Shown here piece by piece: positions 1-9,750 of a stretch of DNA of 64,000 bases. The number at the start of each line of letters is the position of its first letter. The first letter of the stretch is position 1. Position numbers and translations under genes: made by a program. The stretch covers positions 219,061 through 283,060 of the forward strand of contig NZ_JACMYG010000006.1 in assembly GCF_014236655.1 (NCBI RefSeq). Direction: 5' to 3'. The stretch comes from Pseudomonas kielensis (GTDB taxonomy: Bacteria > Pseudomonadota > Gammaproteobacteria > Pseudomonadales > Pseudomonadaceae). Below the pieces are notes generated by a model. It saw only the letters and a program-made list of their open reading frames with translations, made no database searches and had not been told where the DNA came from.

Positions 1-746
1 TCGACTTCCAGAAAATGGGAATTCCGACCTTCGACTACGGCAACAACATCCGTCAGATGGCGCAGGAAGAAGGCGTGGAAAACGCCTTCGACTTCCCAGG
101 CTTCGTACCGGCCTACATCCGTCCACTGTTCTGCCGTGGCATCGGCCCGTTCCGTTGGGCTGCGCTGTCGGGCAATGCCGAAGACATCTACAAGACCGAC
201 GCCAAGGTCAAGGAACTGATCCCGGACGACGCTCACCTGCACAACTGGCTGGACATGGCGCGCGAGCGCATCAGCTTCCAGGGTCTGCCGGCCCGTATCT
301 GCTGGGTGGGCCTGGGCCTGCGCGCCAAGCTGGGCCTGGCGTTCAACGAAATGGTGCGCAGCGGCGAGCTGTCGGCACCGATCGTGATCGGCCGCGACCA
401 CCTGGACTCCGGTTCGGTATCGAGCCCGAACCGCGAAACCGAATCGATGCAGGACGGTTCCGATGCCGTGTCCGACTGGCCACTGCTCAACGCTCTGCTC
501 AACACCGCGAGCGGCGCGACCTGGGTTTCCCTGCACCATGGCGGCGGCGTCGGCATGGGCTTCTCCCAGCACTCGGGCATGGTGATTGTCTGCGACGGTA
601 CCGACGAAGCGGCTGAGCGTATCGCCCGTGTCCTGCACAACGACCCGGCCACTGGCGTCATGCGCCACGCCGACGCCGGTTACCAGATCGCGATCGACTG
701 CGCCAAAGAGCAGGGCCTGAACCTGCCGATGATCACCGGCCAGTAA
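1..746 (+). CDS. hutU: Urocanate hydratase (urocanase), C-terminal part
   Basis: This is the last 247 or so codons of urocanase, the NAD+-dependent cytosolic enzyme that hydrates urocanate to imidazolone propionate in step two of histidine degradation. The reading frame is open from base 3, so the start lies upstream of the window. Visible family features are the [12 protein letters not shown] segment carrying the conserved active-site region cysteine, the [17 protein letters not shown] block and the Gly-rich [15 protein letters not shown] segment near the C-terminus. The family is normally about 555-560 residues, so a little under half is present. It is followed by a single REP hairpin and then the hutXWV importer on the same strand. 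Confidence 0.97.
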   Translation, partial: DFQKMGIPTFDYGNNIRQMAQEEGVENAFDFPGFVPAYIRPLFCRGIGPFRWAALSGNAEDIYKTDAKVKELIPDDAHLHNWLDMARERISFQGLPARICWVGLGLRAKLGLAFNEMVRSGELSAPIVIGRDHLDSGSVSSPNRETESMQDGSDAVSDWPLLNALLNTASGATWVSLHHGGGVGMGFSQHSGMVIVCDGTDEAAERIARVLHNDPATGVMRHADAGYQIAIDCAKEQGLNLPMITGQ

Positions 747-755
747 CGCACTCCC

Positions 756-787
756 TGTAGGAGCCGGCGGGCAAGCCAGCTCCTACA
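756..787. repeat. Single REP-type hairpin after hutU
   Basis: Arms TGTAGGAGC (756-764) and GCTCCTACA (779-787) are perfect inverted repeats around a GC-rich loop. This is a diverged form of the TGTGGGAGC REP core seen repeatedly in this window. It lies 10 bases after the hutU stop and could stabilise the 3' end of the upstream mRNA. There is no T-tract, so it is not a classical terminator. Confidence 0.7.
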
Positions 788-962
788 TCAGTTATGTCGG
801 CAGAGATTGCTTGTGCAGGCTGAAACCGTGGACTTACGCGGTCATCGAATAAAAAGCTGAGTGGAGCCCACCGCATGACAGCAGTGAAGCTCAATTGGAA
901 GTGGACAGGCCTGGATGCCTCTTGACTGCCGTAAGCCAATTCCTGAATAGGAGCGTCATACA

Positions 963-1931
963 ATGAAAATCAACAAGACTCTGCTGGGCACTTTGATTGC
1001 TGTAGGCCTGTTGGCCAATGCTGGCGCCTCCCAGGCGGCCGGCTGGTGTGAATCAGGCAAACCAGTGAAATTCGCCGGGCTGAACTGGGAAAGCGGCATG
1101 CTGCTGACCGACGTGATGCAGGTGGTGCTGGAGAAAGGTTACGACTGCAAGACAGACAGCCTGCCAGGCAATTCCATCACCATGGAAAACGCCCTGAGCA
1201 GCAACGATATTCAAGTCTTCGCTGAGGAGTGGGTTGGCCGCAGCGAAGTCTGGAACAAGGCCGAGAAGGCCGGCAAGGTCGTCGGTGTCGGCGCCCCGGT
1301 GGTCGGCGCCGTTGAAGGCTGGTACGTGCCGCGCTACGTGATCGAAGGCGATGCCAAGCGCAAGCTGGAAGCCAAGGCGCCGGACCTCAAGGCCATCGCT
1401 GACCTGGCCAAGTACGCCAGCGTGTTCAAGGATCAGGAAGAGCCGAGCAAAGGCCGTTTCTACAACTGCCCGGCCGGCTGGACCTGCGAGCTGGACAACA
1501 GCGAGATGCTCAAGAGCTACGGCCTGGAAAGCAGCTACACCAACTTCCGCCCAGGCACCGGCCCGGCGCTGGATGCCGCGGTGCTGTCGAGCTACAAGCG
1601 TGGCGAGCCGATCCTGTTCTACTACTGGTCGCCAACCCCGCTGATGGGCCAGGTCGACCTGGTGAAACTGGAAGAGAAGCCCGGTGTGGACAAGAGCGTG
1701 GACATCAAGGTCGGCCTTTCCAAGACCTTCCACGAACAAGCACCCGAACTGGTGGCCGTGCTGGAGAAGGTCAATCTGCCGATCGACCTGCTGAACCAGA
1801 ACCTGGCCCGCATGACCAAAGAGCGGATCGAGTCGCCAAAACTGGCGAAGATCTTCCTCAAGGAACATCCTGAAGTCTGGCGCGCCTGGGTCAGTGAAGA
1901 CGCTGCCAAGAAAATCGACGCGGCCTTGTAG
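963..1931 (+). CDS. hutX: Histidine ABC transporter, periplasmic binding protein (OpuAC type)
   Basis: This 322-residue periplasmic solute-binding protein belongs to the glycine betaine/OpuAC family. The first 25 residues form a typical Sec signal (Lys-rich start, LLGTLIAVGLLANAGA core, cleavage near ASQAA|GWC). The mature part starts with the family-like KPVKFAGLNWESG segment and keeps the aromatic-rich PILFYYWSPTPL stretch. Cysteines in the mature protein (GWC, YDC, NCPAGWTC) may form disulfides. A GGAG ribosome binding site lies 10 bases before the ATG. It is followed by a permease and an ATPase of the same OpuA class inside the hut cluster. By analogy with described HutXWV systems the substrate is probably histidine, which is an inference from position because the fold alone would suggest a quaternary amine. 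Confidence 0.85.
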   Translation: MKINKTLLGTLIAVGLLANAGASQAAGWCESGKPVKFAGLNWESGMLLTDVMQVVLEKGYDCKTDSLPGNSITMENALSSNDIQVFAEEWVGRSEVWNKAEKAGKVVGVGAPVVGAVEGWYVPRYVIEGDAKRKLEAKAPDLKAIADLAKYASVFKDQEEPSKGRFYNCPAGWTCELDNSEMLKSYGLESSYTNFRPGTGPALDAAVLSSYKRGEPILFYYWSPTPLMGQVDLVKLEEKPGVDKSVDIKVGLSKTFHEQAPELVAVLEKVNLPIDLLNQNLARMTKERIESPKLAKIFLKEHPEVWRAWVSEDAAKKIDAAL

Positions 1932-2001
1932 TTCGAGCCTTTCCGGCGGTCTGCAAGGGCCGTCGGACGCTTGATCACAACCCCTTGATTGAGAGTCTCC
2001 T

Positions 2002-2853
2002 ATGTTTCCTGAAAGCTTTACCTTTTCCATCGCCGACTGGGTCAACAGTTGGGTCGATTCGCTGGTGACCAACTACGGCGATGTGTTCCGGCACATCTCC
2101 GACACCCTGCTCTGGGCCATCGTCAACCTCGAAGGCCTGCTGCGTGCGGCGCCCTGGTGGCTGATGCTGGCCATCGTCGCGGGCGTGGCCTGGCACGCCA
2201 CCCGCAAAGTGCTGACCACGAGCGTGATCGTCGGCCTGCTGTTCCTGGTCGGTGCCGTTGGCCTGTGGGACAAGCTGATGCAGACCCTGGCGCTGATGAT
2301 GGTGGCCACGGTCATTTCGGTGCTGATCGGCATTCCGCTGGGGATTCTCTCGGCGCGCAGCAACCGCCTGCGTTCGGTGTTGATGCCGCTGCTGGACATC
2401 ATGCAGACCATGCCCAGCTTCGTGTACCTGATCCCGGTGCTGATGCTGTTCGGCCTGGGCAAGGTGCCGGCGATTTTCGCCACCGTGATCTACGCCGCGC
2501 CGCCACTGATCCGCCTGACCGACCTGGGTATTCGCCAGGTTGACGGCGAGGTTATGGAAGCCATCAACGCCTTCGGTGCCAACCGCTGGCAACAACTGTT
2601 TGGTGTGCAACTGCCACTGGCCCTGCCGAGCATCATGGCTGGGATCAACCAGACCACCATGATGGCCCTGTCGATGGTGGTGATCGCCTCGATGATCGGT
2701 GCCCGTGGCCTGGGTGAGGACGTGCTGGTGGGTATCCAGACTCTCAACGTTGGGCGGGGCCTTGAAGCCGGTCTGGCGATCGTGATTCTCGCTGTGGTCA
2801 TCGACCGCATTACCCAGGCCTACGGCCGGCCACGGCATGAGGTGAGCAAATGA
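2002..2853 (+). CDS. hutW: Histidine ABC transporter, permease
   Basis: This 283-residue inner-membrane permease is of the BPD_transp_1/ProW family. A hydrophilic N-terminus (residues 1-50) precedes hydrophobic helices such as [13 protein letters not shown] and [15 protein letters not shown]. The EAA-type loop that docks to the ATPase is seen around [20 protein letters not shown], followed by two more helices. It starts with ATG after a GAGAG-containing leader and ends in a 4-base ATGA overlap with hutV, so the two are translationally coupled. It forms the membrane channel of the HutXWV importer. Confidence 0.88.
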   Translation: MFPESFTFSIADWVNSWVDSLVTNYGDVFRHISDTLLWAIVNLEGLLRAAPWWLMLAIVAGVAWHATRKVLTTSVIVGLLFLVGAVGLWDKLMQTLALMMVATVISVLIGIPLGILSARSNRLRSVLMPLLDIMQTMPSFVYLIPVLMLFGLGKVPAIFATVIYAAPPLIRLTDLGIRQVDGEVMEAINAFGANRWQQLFGVQLPLALPSIMAGINQTTMMALSMVVIASMIGARGLGEDVLVGIQTLNVGRGLEAGLAIVILAVVIDRITQAYGRPRHEVSK

Positions 2854-3674
2854 GCAACGCAGCCAAGATCGAAGTCAAAAACGTCTTCAAGATTTTCGGC
2901 AATCGTTCCGCCGATGCGCTGAACATGATTCGCCAGAACAAGAGCAAGGACCAGGTACTGGCCGAAACCGGCTGCGTGGTCGGGGTCAACGACCTGTCGC
3001 TGAGTATCGGCAGCGGTGAGATCTTCGTGATCATGGGCCTGTCGGGTTCCGGCAAGTCGACCCTGGTCCGCCACTTCAACCGCCTGATCGACCCGACCAG
3101 CGGCGCGATCCTGGTGGACGGCGTGGACATCCTGCAATACGACATGGACGCGCTGCGCGAATTTCGTCGGCGCAAGATCAGCATGGTGTTCCAGAGCTTC
3201 GGCCTGTTGCCACACAAGAGCGTGCTGGACAACGTCGCCTACGGCTTGAAAATCCGTGGCGAAAGCAAAGCCATGTGCTCCGAGCGTGCGCTGCACTGGA
3301 TCAACACCGTGGGCCTGAAGGGGTACGAAAACAAATACCCGCACCAGTTGTCCGGCGGCATGCGTCAGCGGGTGGGCCTGGCCCGTGCCCTGGCGGCAGA
3401 CACCGACATCATTCTGATGGACGAAGCCTTCAGTGCCCTCGACCCGCTGATCCGCGCTGAAATGCAGGACCAGTTGCTCGAGCTGCAAAAGACGCTGCAC
3501 AAGACCATCGTGTTCATCACCCACGACCTCGACGAAGCCGTGCGCATCGGCAACCGCATCGCGATCCTCAAGGACGGCCGCCTGATCCAGGTCGGCACGC
3601 CGAAAGAGATCCTGCACTCGCCGGCCGACGAGTATGTCGACCGCTTCGTGCAGCGGCGGGCGGCGGTGGTTTAA
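2850..3674 (+). CDS. hutV: Histidine ABC transporter, ATP-binding protein
   Basis: This 274-residue ABC ATPase is of the ProV/OpuAA class. It has Walker [10 protein letters not shown] (about residues 63-71), the signature [15 protein letters not shown], Walker [13 protein letters not shown] and the switch histidine in [10 protein letters not shown]. The N-terminal extension before Walker A is the one seen in OpuAA/ProV proteins, but the C-terminal CBS domains of ProV are absent, as in shorter OpuAA/HutV forms. The ATG overlaps the hutW stop by 4 bases. A 25-bp perfect inverted repeat (REPIN) separates it from the next gene, which could dampen read-through or stabilise the upstream message. 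Confidence 0.9.
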   Translation: MSNAAKIEVKNVFKIFGNRSADALNMIRQNKSKDQVLAETGCVVGVNDLSLSIGSGEIFVIMGLSGSGKSTLVRHFNRLIDPTSGAILVDGVDILQYDMDALREFRRRKISMVFQSFGLLPHKSVLDNVAYGLKIRGESKAMCSERALHWINTVGLKGYENKYPHQLSGGMRQRVGLARALAADTDIILMDEAFSALDPLIRAEMQDQLLELQKTLHKTIVFITHDLDEAVRIGNRIAILKDGRLIQVGTPKEILHSPADEYVDRFVQRRAAVV

Positions 3675-3700
3675 GAGGTTTGTGGCGACTGTGCCGGTCT

Positions 3701-3767
3701 CATCGCGAGCAAGCTCGCTCCCACAGGGGAATGCATTTCAAATGTGGGAGCGAGCTTGCTCGCGATG
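3701..3767. repeat. REPIN with perfect 25-bp arms between hutV and hutH1
   Basis: The arm at 3701-3725 is the exact reverse complement of 3743-3767, with the core TGTGGGAGC and the REP tail GAGCTTGCTCGCGATG. The loop is 3726-3742 and contains GGGGAATGCATTTCA. The same loop occurs inverted in the element at 18129-18192. This is the structure known in Pseudomonas as a REP doublet (REPIN), a non-autonomous element mobilised in trans by RAYT transposases. No RAYT gene is in the window. Confidence 0.92.
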
Positions 3768-3816
3768 GGGTCGGCAGGGCTGCATCAATATTCAGGTTGT
3801 ACACGCGAGGTTGAAG

Positions 3817-5340
3817 ATGTCCCAGGCTGAAAAAATCGTTATCACCGAAGCGCAGGTAACTTGGCAGGACGTCGTCGCTGTCGCCCGTGATGGTGCACAG
3901 CTCGAGCTGTCGGCGTCGATCTGGGCGCGCATCGAAAACGCGCAGGCCATCGTCCAGCGCATCGTCACCAGCGGCGAACGTGCCTACGGTATCAACACCG
4001 GCCTGGGCGCGCTGTGCAACGTATCGCTGCAAGACGAACAGCTCAGCCAGTTGTCGCGCAACACCTTGCTCAGCCACGCTTGCGGCGTGGGTGCGCCGCT
4101 GACGAACGAGCAGACCCGCTCGATCATGTGCGCGGCCATCGTCAACTACAGCCACGGCAAATCCGGCCTGCACCGTCAGGTCGTCGAAGCGCTGCTGGCG
4201 CTGCTCAACCGGGGCATCACCCCGCAAGTGCCGTCACAAGGTTCCGTGGGCTACCTGACTCACATGGCACACATCGGCATCGCGCTGCTGGGCGTGGGCA
4301 ATGTCAGCTATCGCGGGCAGATCGTTTCCGCGCAGCAAGCGCTGGCCGAAGAAGGCCTGCAACCCGTCAAGCTCGGGGCCAAGGACGGCTTGTGCCTGGT
4401 CAACGGCACGCCGTGCATGAGCGGCCTGAGCTGCCTGGCGATTGCCGATGCCACGCGCCTGCTGGAATGGGCCGACGTGATCGGCGCCATGAGCTTCGAA
4501 GCCCAGCGAGGGCAGATCGATGCATTCGACGCAGAAATCATCGCGCTCAAGTCGCACCCGGGCATGCAGCAAGTCGGGATCAACTTGCGGGCCTTGCTCG
4601 ACGGCAGCGAAGTGATCGCCCAGAGCAAAGGCATTCGCACCCAGGATGCCCTGAGCATCCGCTCGATCCCGCAGGTGCACGGTGCTGCGCGCGATCAACT
4701 GGTGCACGCGATCAAACAGATCGAAACCGAACTCAACGGCGCCACCGACAACCCGCTGGTGCTGGGCACCGCGGACAATTACCGCGTGGTTTCCCAGGCC
4801 AACCCCCACGGCCAGTCGGTGGCCCTGGCGGCCGACCTGCTGGCGATTGCCATGGCGGAGATCGGCTCGATTGCCGAGCGCCGTCTCGACCGCCTGATCA
4901 ACCCGCACGTCAGTGGCCTGCCGGCGTTCCTGGTGGCCAACCCCGGGGTGAACTCGGGGATGATGATCGTGCAGTACGTCGCGGCTTCGCTCTGCGCGCA
5001 AAACCGTCAGTTGGCGCAACCGGCGGTACTGGACAACTACGTGACTTCGGGCCTGCAGGAAGACCACCTGAGCCTGGGCACCAACGCTGCGCTGAAACTG
5101 CACGGGGTGCTGGAGAACTGCACACAGATCCTGGCCATCGAGTACCTGCTGGCGGCCCAGGCGTTTGAATTCCTCAAGGACCAGGGCTTCGGCGTTGGCA
5201 CCGATACCGCCTGGCGCCTGTTGCGCGAGCGGGTTGCCGCCTACGACCAGGACCGTTGGTTGGCGCCGGACATTGCCAGTGCCGCCGCGCTGTTGAAAGA
5301 CCCGGATTTACTGCAAAAGACATTTGCCGATTTGTACTGA
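3817..5340 (+). CDS. hutH1: Histidase-like ammonia-lyase family protein lacking the MIO triad
   Basis: This 507-residue protein is of the HAL/PAL (aromatic amino acid lyase) family. The frame extends upstream to 3634, but that part runs through the REPIN. The ATG at 3817, 6 bases after GCGAGG, gives the family-like N-terminus. Conserved features kept are YGINTG, SHA, LVNGTP, NPLVLG, the Arg of [10 protein letters not shown] and the Glu of LQEDHLSL. At the position where active members have GSVG-Ala-Ser-Gly-DLAPLAH, this protein reads [11 protein letters not shown] (Tyr146 directly after Gly145). The three MIO-forming residues are therefore deleted precisely. The catalytic Tyr of the PYSLR motif in HutH is Leu279 here. 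Classical histidine deamination is thus unlikely. The uninterrupted frame beside true hutH suggests a retained role, perhaps as a partner or an altered enzyme; this role is inference. Position corresponds to PAO1 PA5093 by memory. Confidence 0.85.
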   Translation: MSQAEKIVITEAQVTWQDVVAVARDGAQLELSASIWARIENAQAIVQRIVTSGERAYGINTGLGALCNVSLQDEQLSQLSRNTLLSHACGVGAPLTNEQTRSIMCAAIVNYSHGKSGLHRQVVEALLALLNRGITPQVPSQGSVGYLTHMAHIGIALLGVGNVSYRGQIVSAQQALAEEGLQPVKLGAKDGLCLVNGTPCMSGLSCLAIADATRLLEWADVIGAMSFEAQRGQIDAFDAEIIALKSHPGMQQVGINLRALLDGSEVIAQSKGIRTQDALSIRSIPQVHGAARDQLVHAIKQIETELNGATDNPLVLGTADNYRVVSQANPHGQSVALAADLLAIAMAEIGSIAERRLDRLINPHVSGLPAFLVANPGVNSGMMIVQYVAASLCAQNRQLAQPAVLDNYVTSGLQEDHLSLGTNAALKLHGVLENCTQILAIEYLLAAQAFEFLKDQGFGVGTDTAWRLLRERVAAYDQDRWLAPDIASAAALLKDPDLLQKTFADLY

Positions 5341-5450
5341 TTTCTAACAAAGCCAGCGTGCCAAGGCGCCACCCCTCAAAAGCGGGAAGCGACGGACAAC
5401 GGACACTTCCGGAGCGTCTGGTTAATAAAACTCTCAAAAGGAGAATGAAT

Positions 5451-6983
5451 GTGACTGCGCTGAACCTTATCCCAGGCCAACTGAGCCTTGCCCAACTGCG
5501 TGCCGTGTATCAACAGCCGGTGCGTGTGACCCTGGACGACAGTGCCTCGGCACAGATCGACGCCAGCGTGGCCTGCGTGGAACAGATCCTCGCGGAAAAC
5601 CGCACCGCCTACGGCATCAACACCGGTTTCGGCCTGCTGGCCTCGACCCGTATTGCCAGCGAAGACCTGGAAAACCTGCAGCGCTCCCTGGTGCTGTCCC
5701 ACGCCGCCGGTGTCGGCGAGCCGATCAGCGATGCGCTGGTGCGCCTGATCATGGTGCTCAAGGTCAACAGCCTGAGCCGTGGTTTCTCTGGCATTCGCCG
5801 GGTCGTGATCGACGCCTTGATCGCCCTGATCAATGCCGAGGTGTACCCGCACATCCCGCTCAAAGGTTCGGTTGGTGCATCCGGTGACCTCGCGCCCCTG
5901 GCCCACATGTCGCTGGTCCTGCTGGGCGAAGGCAAGGCCCGCTACAAAGGTGAATGGCTGGAAGCCACCGAGGCGTTGAAAGTCGCCGGCCTGGCGCCGC
6001 TGACCCTGGCCGCCAAAGAAGGCCTGGCGCTGCTGAACGGCACCCAGGTCTCGACGGCCTACGCCCTGCGTGGCCTGTTTGAAGGTGAAGACCTGTTCGC
6101 CGGTGCCCTGGCCCTGGGCGGCCTGACCGTGGAAGCGGTGCTGGGTTCGCGCTCGCCGTTCGACGCGCGCATCCACGCAGCCCGTGGCCAGAAAGGCCAG
6201 ATCGACGCGGCCGCGGCCTACCGCGACCTGCTGGGCGAGCGCAGTGAAGTGTCTGATTCGCACCAGAACTGCGACAAGGTCCAGGACCCGTACTCCCTGC
6301 GCTGCCAGCCACAAGTCATGGGCGCCTGCCTGACTCAGTTCCGTCAGGCCGCAGAAGTGCTGGCCGTCGAAGCCAACGCCGTGTCCGATAACCCGCTGGT
6401 CTTCGCCAGCGAAGGCGATGTGATCTCCGGCGGTAACTTCCACGCCGAGCCAGTGGCCATGGCCGCCGACAACATGGCCCTGGCCATCGCGGAAATCGGC
6501 TCCCTGAGCGAGCGCCGCATTTCGTTGATGATGGACAAGCACATGTCGCAGCTGCCGCCGTTCCTGGTGGCCAACGGTGGCGTCAACTCCGGCTTCATGA
6601 TTGCCCAGGTGACGGCAGCGGCCCTGGCCAGCGAGAACAAGGCCTTGGCCCACCCGCACTCGGTAGACAGCCTGCCGACGTCGGCCAACCAGGAAGACCA
6701 CGTGTCCATGGCCCCAGCGGCAGGTAAGCGCCTGTGGGAAATGGCTGAAAACACCCGTGGTGTTCTCGCAGTCGAGTGGCTGGCTGGCTGCCAGGGCCTG
6801 GACCTGCGCGACGGCCTGAAAACCTCGTCGAAGCTGGAACAAGCCCGCACCATCCTGCGCGCCAAAGTGCCGTTCTACGAGAAGGACCGCTTCTTCGCGC
6901 CGGACATCAACGCGGCCAGCGAGCTGCTGGCTTCGCGCTGCCTGAATGAACTGGTGACGGCCAAGTTGCTGCCAAGTCTGTAA
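5451..6983 (+). CDS. hutH2: Histidine ammonia-lyase (histidase)
   Basis: The enzyme deaminates histidine to urocanate (first catabolic step) as a cytosolic homotetramer. The GTG at 5451 lies 8 bases after AAGGAG and gives 510 residues starting [11 protein letters not shown], as in P. putida HAL. The ATG at 5445 in the same frame is too close to the Shine-Dalgarno. The MIO cofactor triad Ala143-Ser144-Gly145 sits in [11 protein letters not shown]. Other catalytic elements are [30 protein letters not shown] (Tyr281) and NQEDHVSM. It follows the MIO-less paralogue by 110 bases and precedes hutT. This copy is expected to supply the histidase activity. Confidence 0.97.
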   Translation: MTALNLIPGQLSLAQLRAVYQQPVRVTLDDSASAQIDASVACVEQILAENRTAYGINTGFGLLASTRIASEDLENLQRSLVLSHAAGVGEPISDALVRLIMVLKVNSLSRGFSGIRRVVIDALIALINAEVYPHIPLKGSVGASGDLAPLAHMSLVLLGEGKARYKGEWLEATEALKVAGLAPLTLAAKEGLALLNGTQVSTAYALRGLFEGEDLFAGALALGGLTVEAVLGSRSPFDARIHAARGQKGQIDAAAAYRDLLGERSEVSDSHQNCDKVQDPYSLRCQPQVMGACLTQFRQAAEVLAVEANAVSDNPLVFASEGDVISGGNFHAEPVAMAADNMALAIAEIGSLSERRISLMMDKHMSQLPPFLVANGGVNSGFMIAQVTAAALASENKALAHPHSVDSLPTSANQEDHVSMAPAAGKRLWEMAENTRGVLAVEWLAGCQGLDLRDGLKTSSKLEQARTILRAKVPFYEKDRFFAPDINAASELLASRCLNELVTAKLLPSL

Positions 6984-7018
6984 GGGACCCATCACGGGCA
7001 AATCGAATCGTCGCACCG

Positions 7019-7056
7019 CCACTCCCACAAGGATTGCGCTGAACCTGTGGGAGTGG
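7019..7056. repeat. REP-type inverted repeat between hutH2 and hutT
   Basis: The arms CCACTCCCACA (7019-7029) and TGTGGGAGTGG (7046-7056) are perfectly complementary around a 16-base loop. The core is a variant of the TGTGGGAGC REP core. Flanking bases (ATCACGGG upstream, GGTGATGCG downstream) suggest the eroded outer parts of a REPIN. Confidence 0.75.
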
Positions 7057-7107
7057 GTTTGTTGGTGATGCGATTATTGCGTCGATAAGAATAATTAGGG
7101 ACGAGCA

Positions 7108-8517
7108 ATGCAACAGCCAGACAAAGGCTTGAAACGCGGGCTATCCGCCCGACATATTCGCTTCATGGCACTGGGGTCGGCGATCGGCACCGGGCTTTTC
7201 TACGGTTCCGCCTCGGCCATCCAGATGGCCGGCCCCGCCGTGCTGCTGGCCTACCTGATTGGTGGTGCCGCCGTCTTCATGGTCATGCGCGCCCTCGGCG
7301 AGATGGCCGTCCACAACCCGGTCTCGGGCTCCTTTGGCCATTACGCCAGCACCTACCTGGGCCCCATGTCCGGCTTCATCCTCGGCTGGACCTACGCCTT
7401 CGAGATGATCATCGTCTGCCTGGCCGACGTCACCGCCTTCGGCATCTACATGGGCTTCTGGTTCCCGGAAGTCGCACGCTGGATCTGGGTGCTGGGCATC
7501 GTGCTGCTGATCGGCGGGCTGAACCTGTGCAACGTCAAGGTCTTCGGCGAAATGGAGTTCTGGCTGTCGCTGCTGAAAGTCGCCGCCATCGTGGCGATGA
7601 TCCTCGGCGGTTTTGGCATCATGCTCTTCGGCATCGGCACGGCCGGCACTGAACAGGCTCCCGGCCTGAGCAATCTGTGGGCCCACGGTGGTTTCATGCC
7701 CAATGGCGTCGGCGGTTTGATCGCCTCCCTGGCGGTGGTGATGTTCGCGTTCGGCGGCATCGAGATCATCGGCATCACCGCCGGTGAAGCCAAGGACCCA
7801 CAACGGGTGATTCCACGGGCGATCAATGCGGTGCCCCTGCGGATCCTGCTGTTCTACGTGCTGACCCTGTTTGTGCTGATGGCGATCTACCCATGGCCAC
7901 AGATTGGCAGCCAGGGCAGCCCGTTCGTGCAGATCTTCGACAGCCTGGGCATCGGCGCGGCGGCGACCGTGCTCAACATCGTGGTGATCTCGGCGGCCGT
8001 GTCGGCGATCAACAGCGACATCTTCGGCGCCGGGCGCATGATGTACGGCCTGGCGCAGCAGGGCCACGCACCCAAGGGGTTTGCGCGGCTGTCGAAACAG
8101 GGTGTGCCGTGGATGACCGTGGTGGTCATGGGCGCAGCGTTGCTGGGCGGCGTGGTGTTGAACTACCTGATTCCCAAGGATGTGTTCCTGGTGATCGCCT
8201 CGATCGCGACCTTCGCCACCGTCTGGGTGTGGTTGATGATTCTGGTTACCCAGGTGGCCATGCGCCGTTCGATGACCCGCGAGCAAGTCGCCGAGCTGAA
8301 ATTCCCGGTACCATTCTGGCCTTATGCGCCGGCGGCCGCGATTGTGTTCATGCTGTTTGTCTTTGGTGTGCTGGGTTACTTCCCGGACACCCAGGCAGCG
8401 CTGGTGGTCGGTGCGGTGTGGATCGTCCTGCTGGTGATTGCCTATAAATTGTGGGTCAAGCCCGCTGCCCCAACGGCGGTCGAGGTCACCTGCGAACCTT
8501 CCATGTCCCATCGATAA
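7108..8517 (+). CDS. hutT: Histidine permease (APC superfamily)
   Basis: This 469-residue amino acid permease is of the AAT/ProY-like APC family with about 12 hydrophobic segments. The N-terminus [21 protein letters not shown] carries the diagnostic GSAIGTGLF motif of helix 1. Others are [10 protein letters not shown] and the conserved [17 protein letters not shown] segment of helix 6. It is a proton/amino acid symporter in the inner membrane. Its place between hutH2 and hutI makes histidine (or possibly urocanate) the likely substrate. Substrate choice is inferred from position. Histidine uptake would then have two routes here, HutT and HutXWV. Confidence 0.88.
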   Translation: MQQPDKGLKRGLSARHIRFMALGSAIGTGLFYGSASAIQMAGPAVLLAYLIGGAAVFMVMRALGEMAVHNPVSGSFGHYASTYLGPMSGFILGWTYAFEMIIVCLADVTAFGIYMGFWFPEVARWIWVLGIVLLIGGLNLCNVKVFGEMEFWLSLLKVAAIVAMILGGFGIMLFGIGTAGTEQAPGLSNLWAHGGFMPNGVGGLIASLAVVMFAFGGIEIIGITAGEAKDPQRVIPRAINAVPLRILLFYVLTLFVLMAIYPWPQIGSQGSPFVQIFDSLGIGAAATVLNIVVISAAVSAINSDIFGAGRMMYGLAQQGHAPKGFARLSKQGVPWMTVVVMGAALLGGVVLNYLIPKDVFLVIASIATFATVWVWLMILVTQVAMRRSMTREQVAELKFPVPFWPYAPAAAIVFMLFVFGVLGYFPDTQAALVVGAVWIVLLVIAYKLWVKPAAPTAVEVTCEPSMSHR

Positions 8518-8534
8518 CCTAACGGAGGCCTGGG

Positions 8535-9740
8535 ATGAAAACGCTCTGGCAACACTGCCACGTTGCAAGCATGGCCCAAGGCACGTACTCGATCATCGAG
8601 GACGCCGCCATCGTGACGTCTGGTGCGCACATTGAGTGGATCGGCCCACGTGGCGAGCTGCCGTCCGATTATTACCCCGAGGTCCATGACCTCGCGGGGG
8701 CCTGGGTGACCCCGGGCCTGATCGACTGCCACACGCACACCGTGTTCGGCGGCAACCGCAGCGGCGAATTCGAACAGCGCCTGCAAGGGGTCAGCTATGC
8801 CGAGATCGCTGCCGCCGGCGGTGGCATCGCCAGCACCGTGCGCGCGACCCGTGCCGCAACGGAGGACGAACTGTTCGCCAGTGCCGCCAAACGCCTGAAA
8901 AGCCTGCTGCGCGACGGCGTCACCAGCATCGAGATCAAGTCTGGCTATGGTCTGGACCTGGCCAGCGAGCGCAAGATGCTGCGGGTCGCCCGGCGCCTCG
9001 GTGAGGCGTTTGCGGTCAGCGTGCGCACCACCTGCCTGGCGGCCCACGCCTTGCCACCGGAGTACGCCGATCGCAGCGATGACTACATCGAACACATCTG
9101 CAGCGAGATGCTCCCGGCCCTGGCGGCTGAAGGGCTGGTGGATGCGGTGGATGCGTTCTGCGAATACCTGGCGTTTTCGCCAGCGCAGGTGGAGCGGGTG
9201 TTCATCACCGCGCAGAAGCTGGGCCTGCCCGTGAAGCTGCACGCCGAGCAGTTGTCGTCGTTGCACGGCGCAAGCCTGGCGGCGCGGTATCAGGCGTTGT
9301 CGGCCGACCACCTGGAGTTCATGACCGAAGACGACGCCATCGCCATGGCCAAGTCCGGTACTGTCGCGGTGCTGTTGCCCGGCGCCTTTTACTTCCTGCG
9401 CGAAACCCAGTTGCCGCCGATGGATGCCCTGCGCAAGCACGGGGTGAAAATCGCCATCGCCAGCGACCTCAACCCCGGCACTTCGCCGGCCCTGTCGGTG
9501 CGCCTGATGCTGAACATGGCCTGCACCTGCTTTCGCATGACGCCAGAGGAAGCCTTGGCCGGCGCGACCATCCACGCCGCCACGGCGCTGGGCATGGCCG
9601 ACACCCACGGTTCGCTGGAAGTGGGCAAAATGGCCGACTTCGTTGCCTGGCAGATCGAACGTCCGGCCGACCTGTCGTACTGGTTGGGCGGTGACCTGGA
9701 AAAACGCGTCGTGCGTCACGGCGTTGAAGTCGAGATTTAG
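8535..9740 (+). CDS. hutI: Imidazolonepropionase
   Basis: This 401-residue amidohydrolase-superfamily metalloenzyme opens the imidazolone ring to N-formimino-L-glutamate (third step). The metal-binding HxH is in [15 protein letters not shown] (His66 and His68). Further features are [14 protein letters not shown], the metal His region [16 protein letters not shown] and the catalytic Asp region [17 protein letters not shown] lies just before the ATG. The stop is 10 bases before hutG, indicating one transcript. Confidence 0.96.
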   Translation: MKTLWQHCHVASMAQGTYSIIEDAAIVTSGAHIEWIGPRGELPSDYYPEVHDLAGAWVTPGLIDCHTHTVFGGNRSGEFEQRLQGVSYAEIAAAGGGIASTVRATRAATEDELFASAAKRLKSLLRDGVTSIEIKSGYGLDLASERKMLRVARRLGEAFAVSVRTTCLAAHALPPEYADRSDDYIEHICSEMLPALAAEGLVDAVDAFCEYLAFSPAQVERVFITAQKLGLPVKLHAEQLSSLHGASLAARYQALSADHLEFMTEDDAIAMAKSGTVAVLLPGAFYFLRETQLPPMDALRKHGVKIAIASDLNPGTSPALSVRLMLNMACTCFRMTPEEALAGATIHAATALGMADTHGSLEVGKMADFVAWQIERPADLSYWLGGDLEKRVVRHGVEVEI

Positions 9741-9750
9741 GAGAACAGCT

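Noticed and set aside
3797..3804. TTGTACAC as a HutC operator before hutH1
   Set aside because: Only a short TGTACA core; the full HutC-type dyad with TGTA/TACA arms is not present, so chance is likely.
3634..3816. Upstream extension of the hutH1 frame
   Set aside because: It reads through the end of hutV and the REPIN; the ATG at 3817 has a ribosome binding site and fits the family N-terminus.
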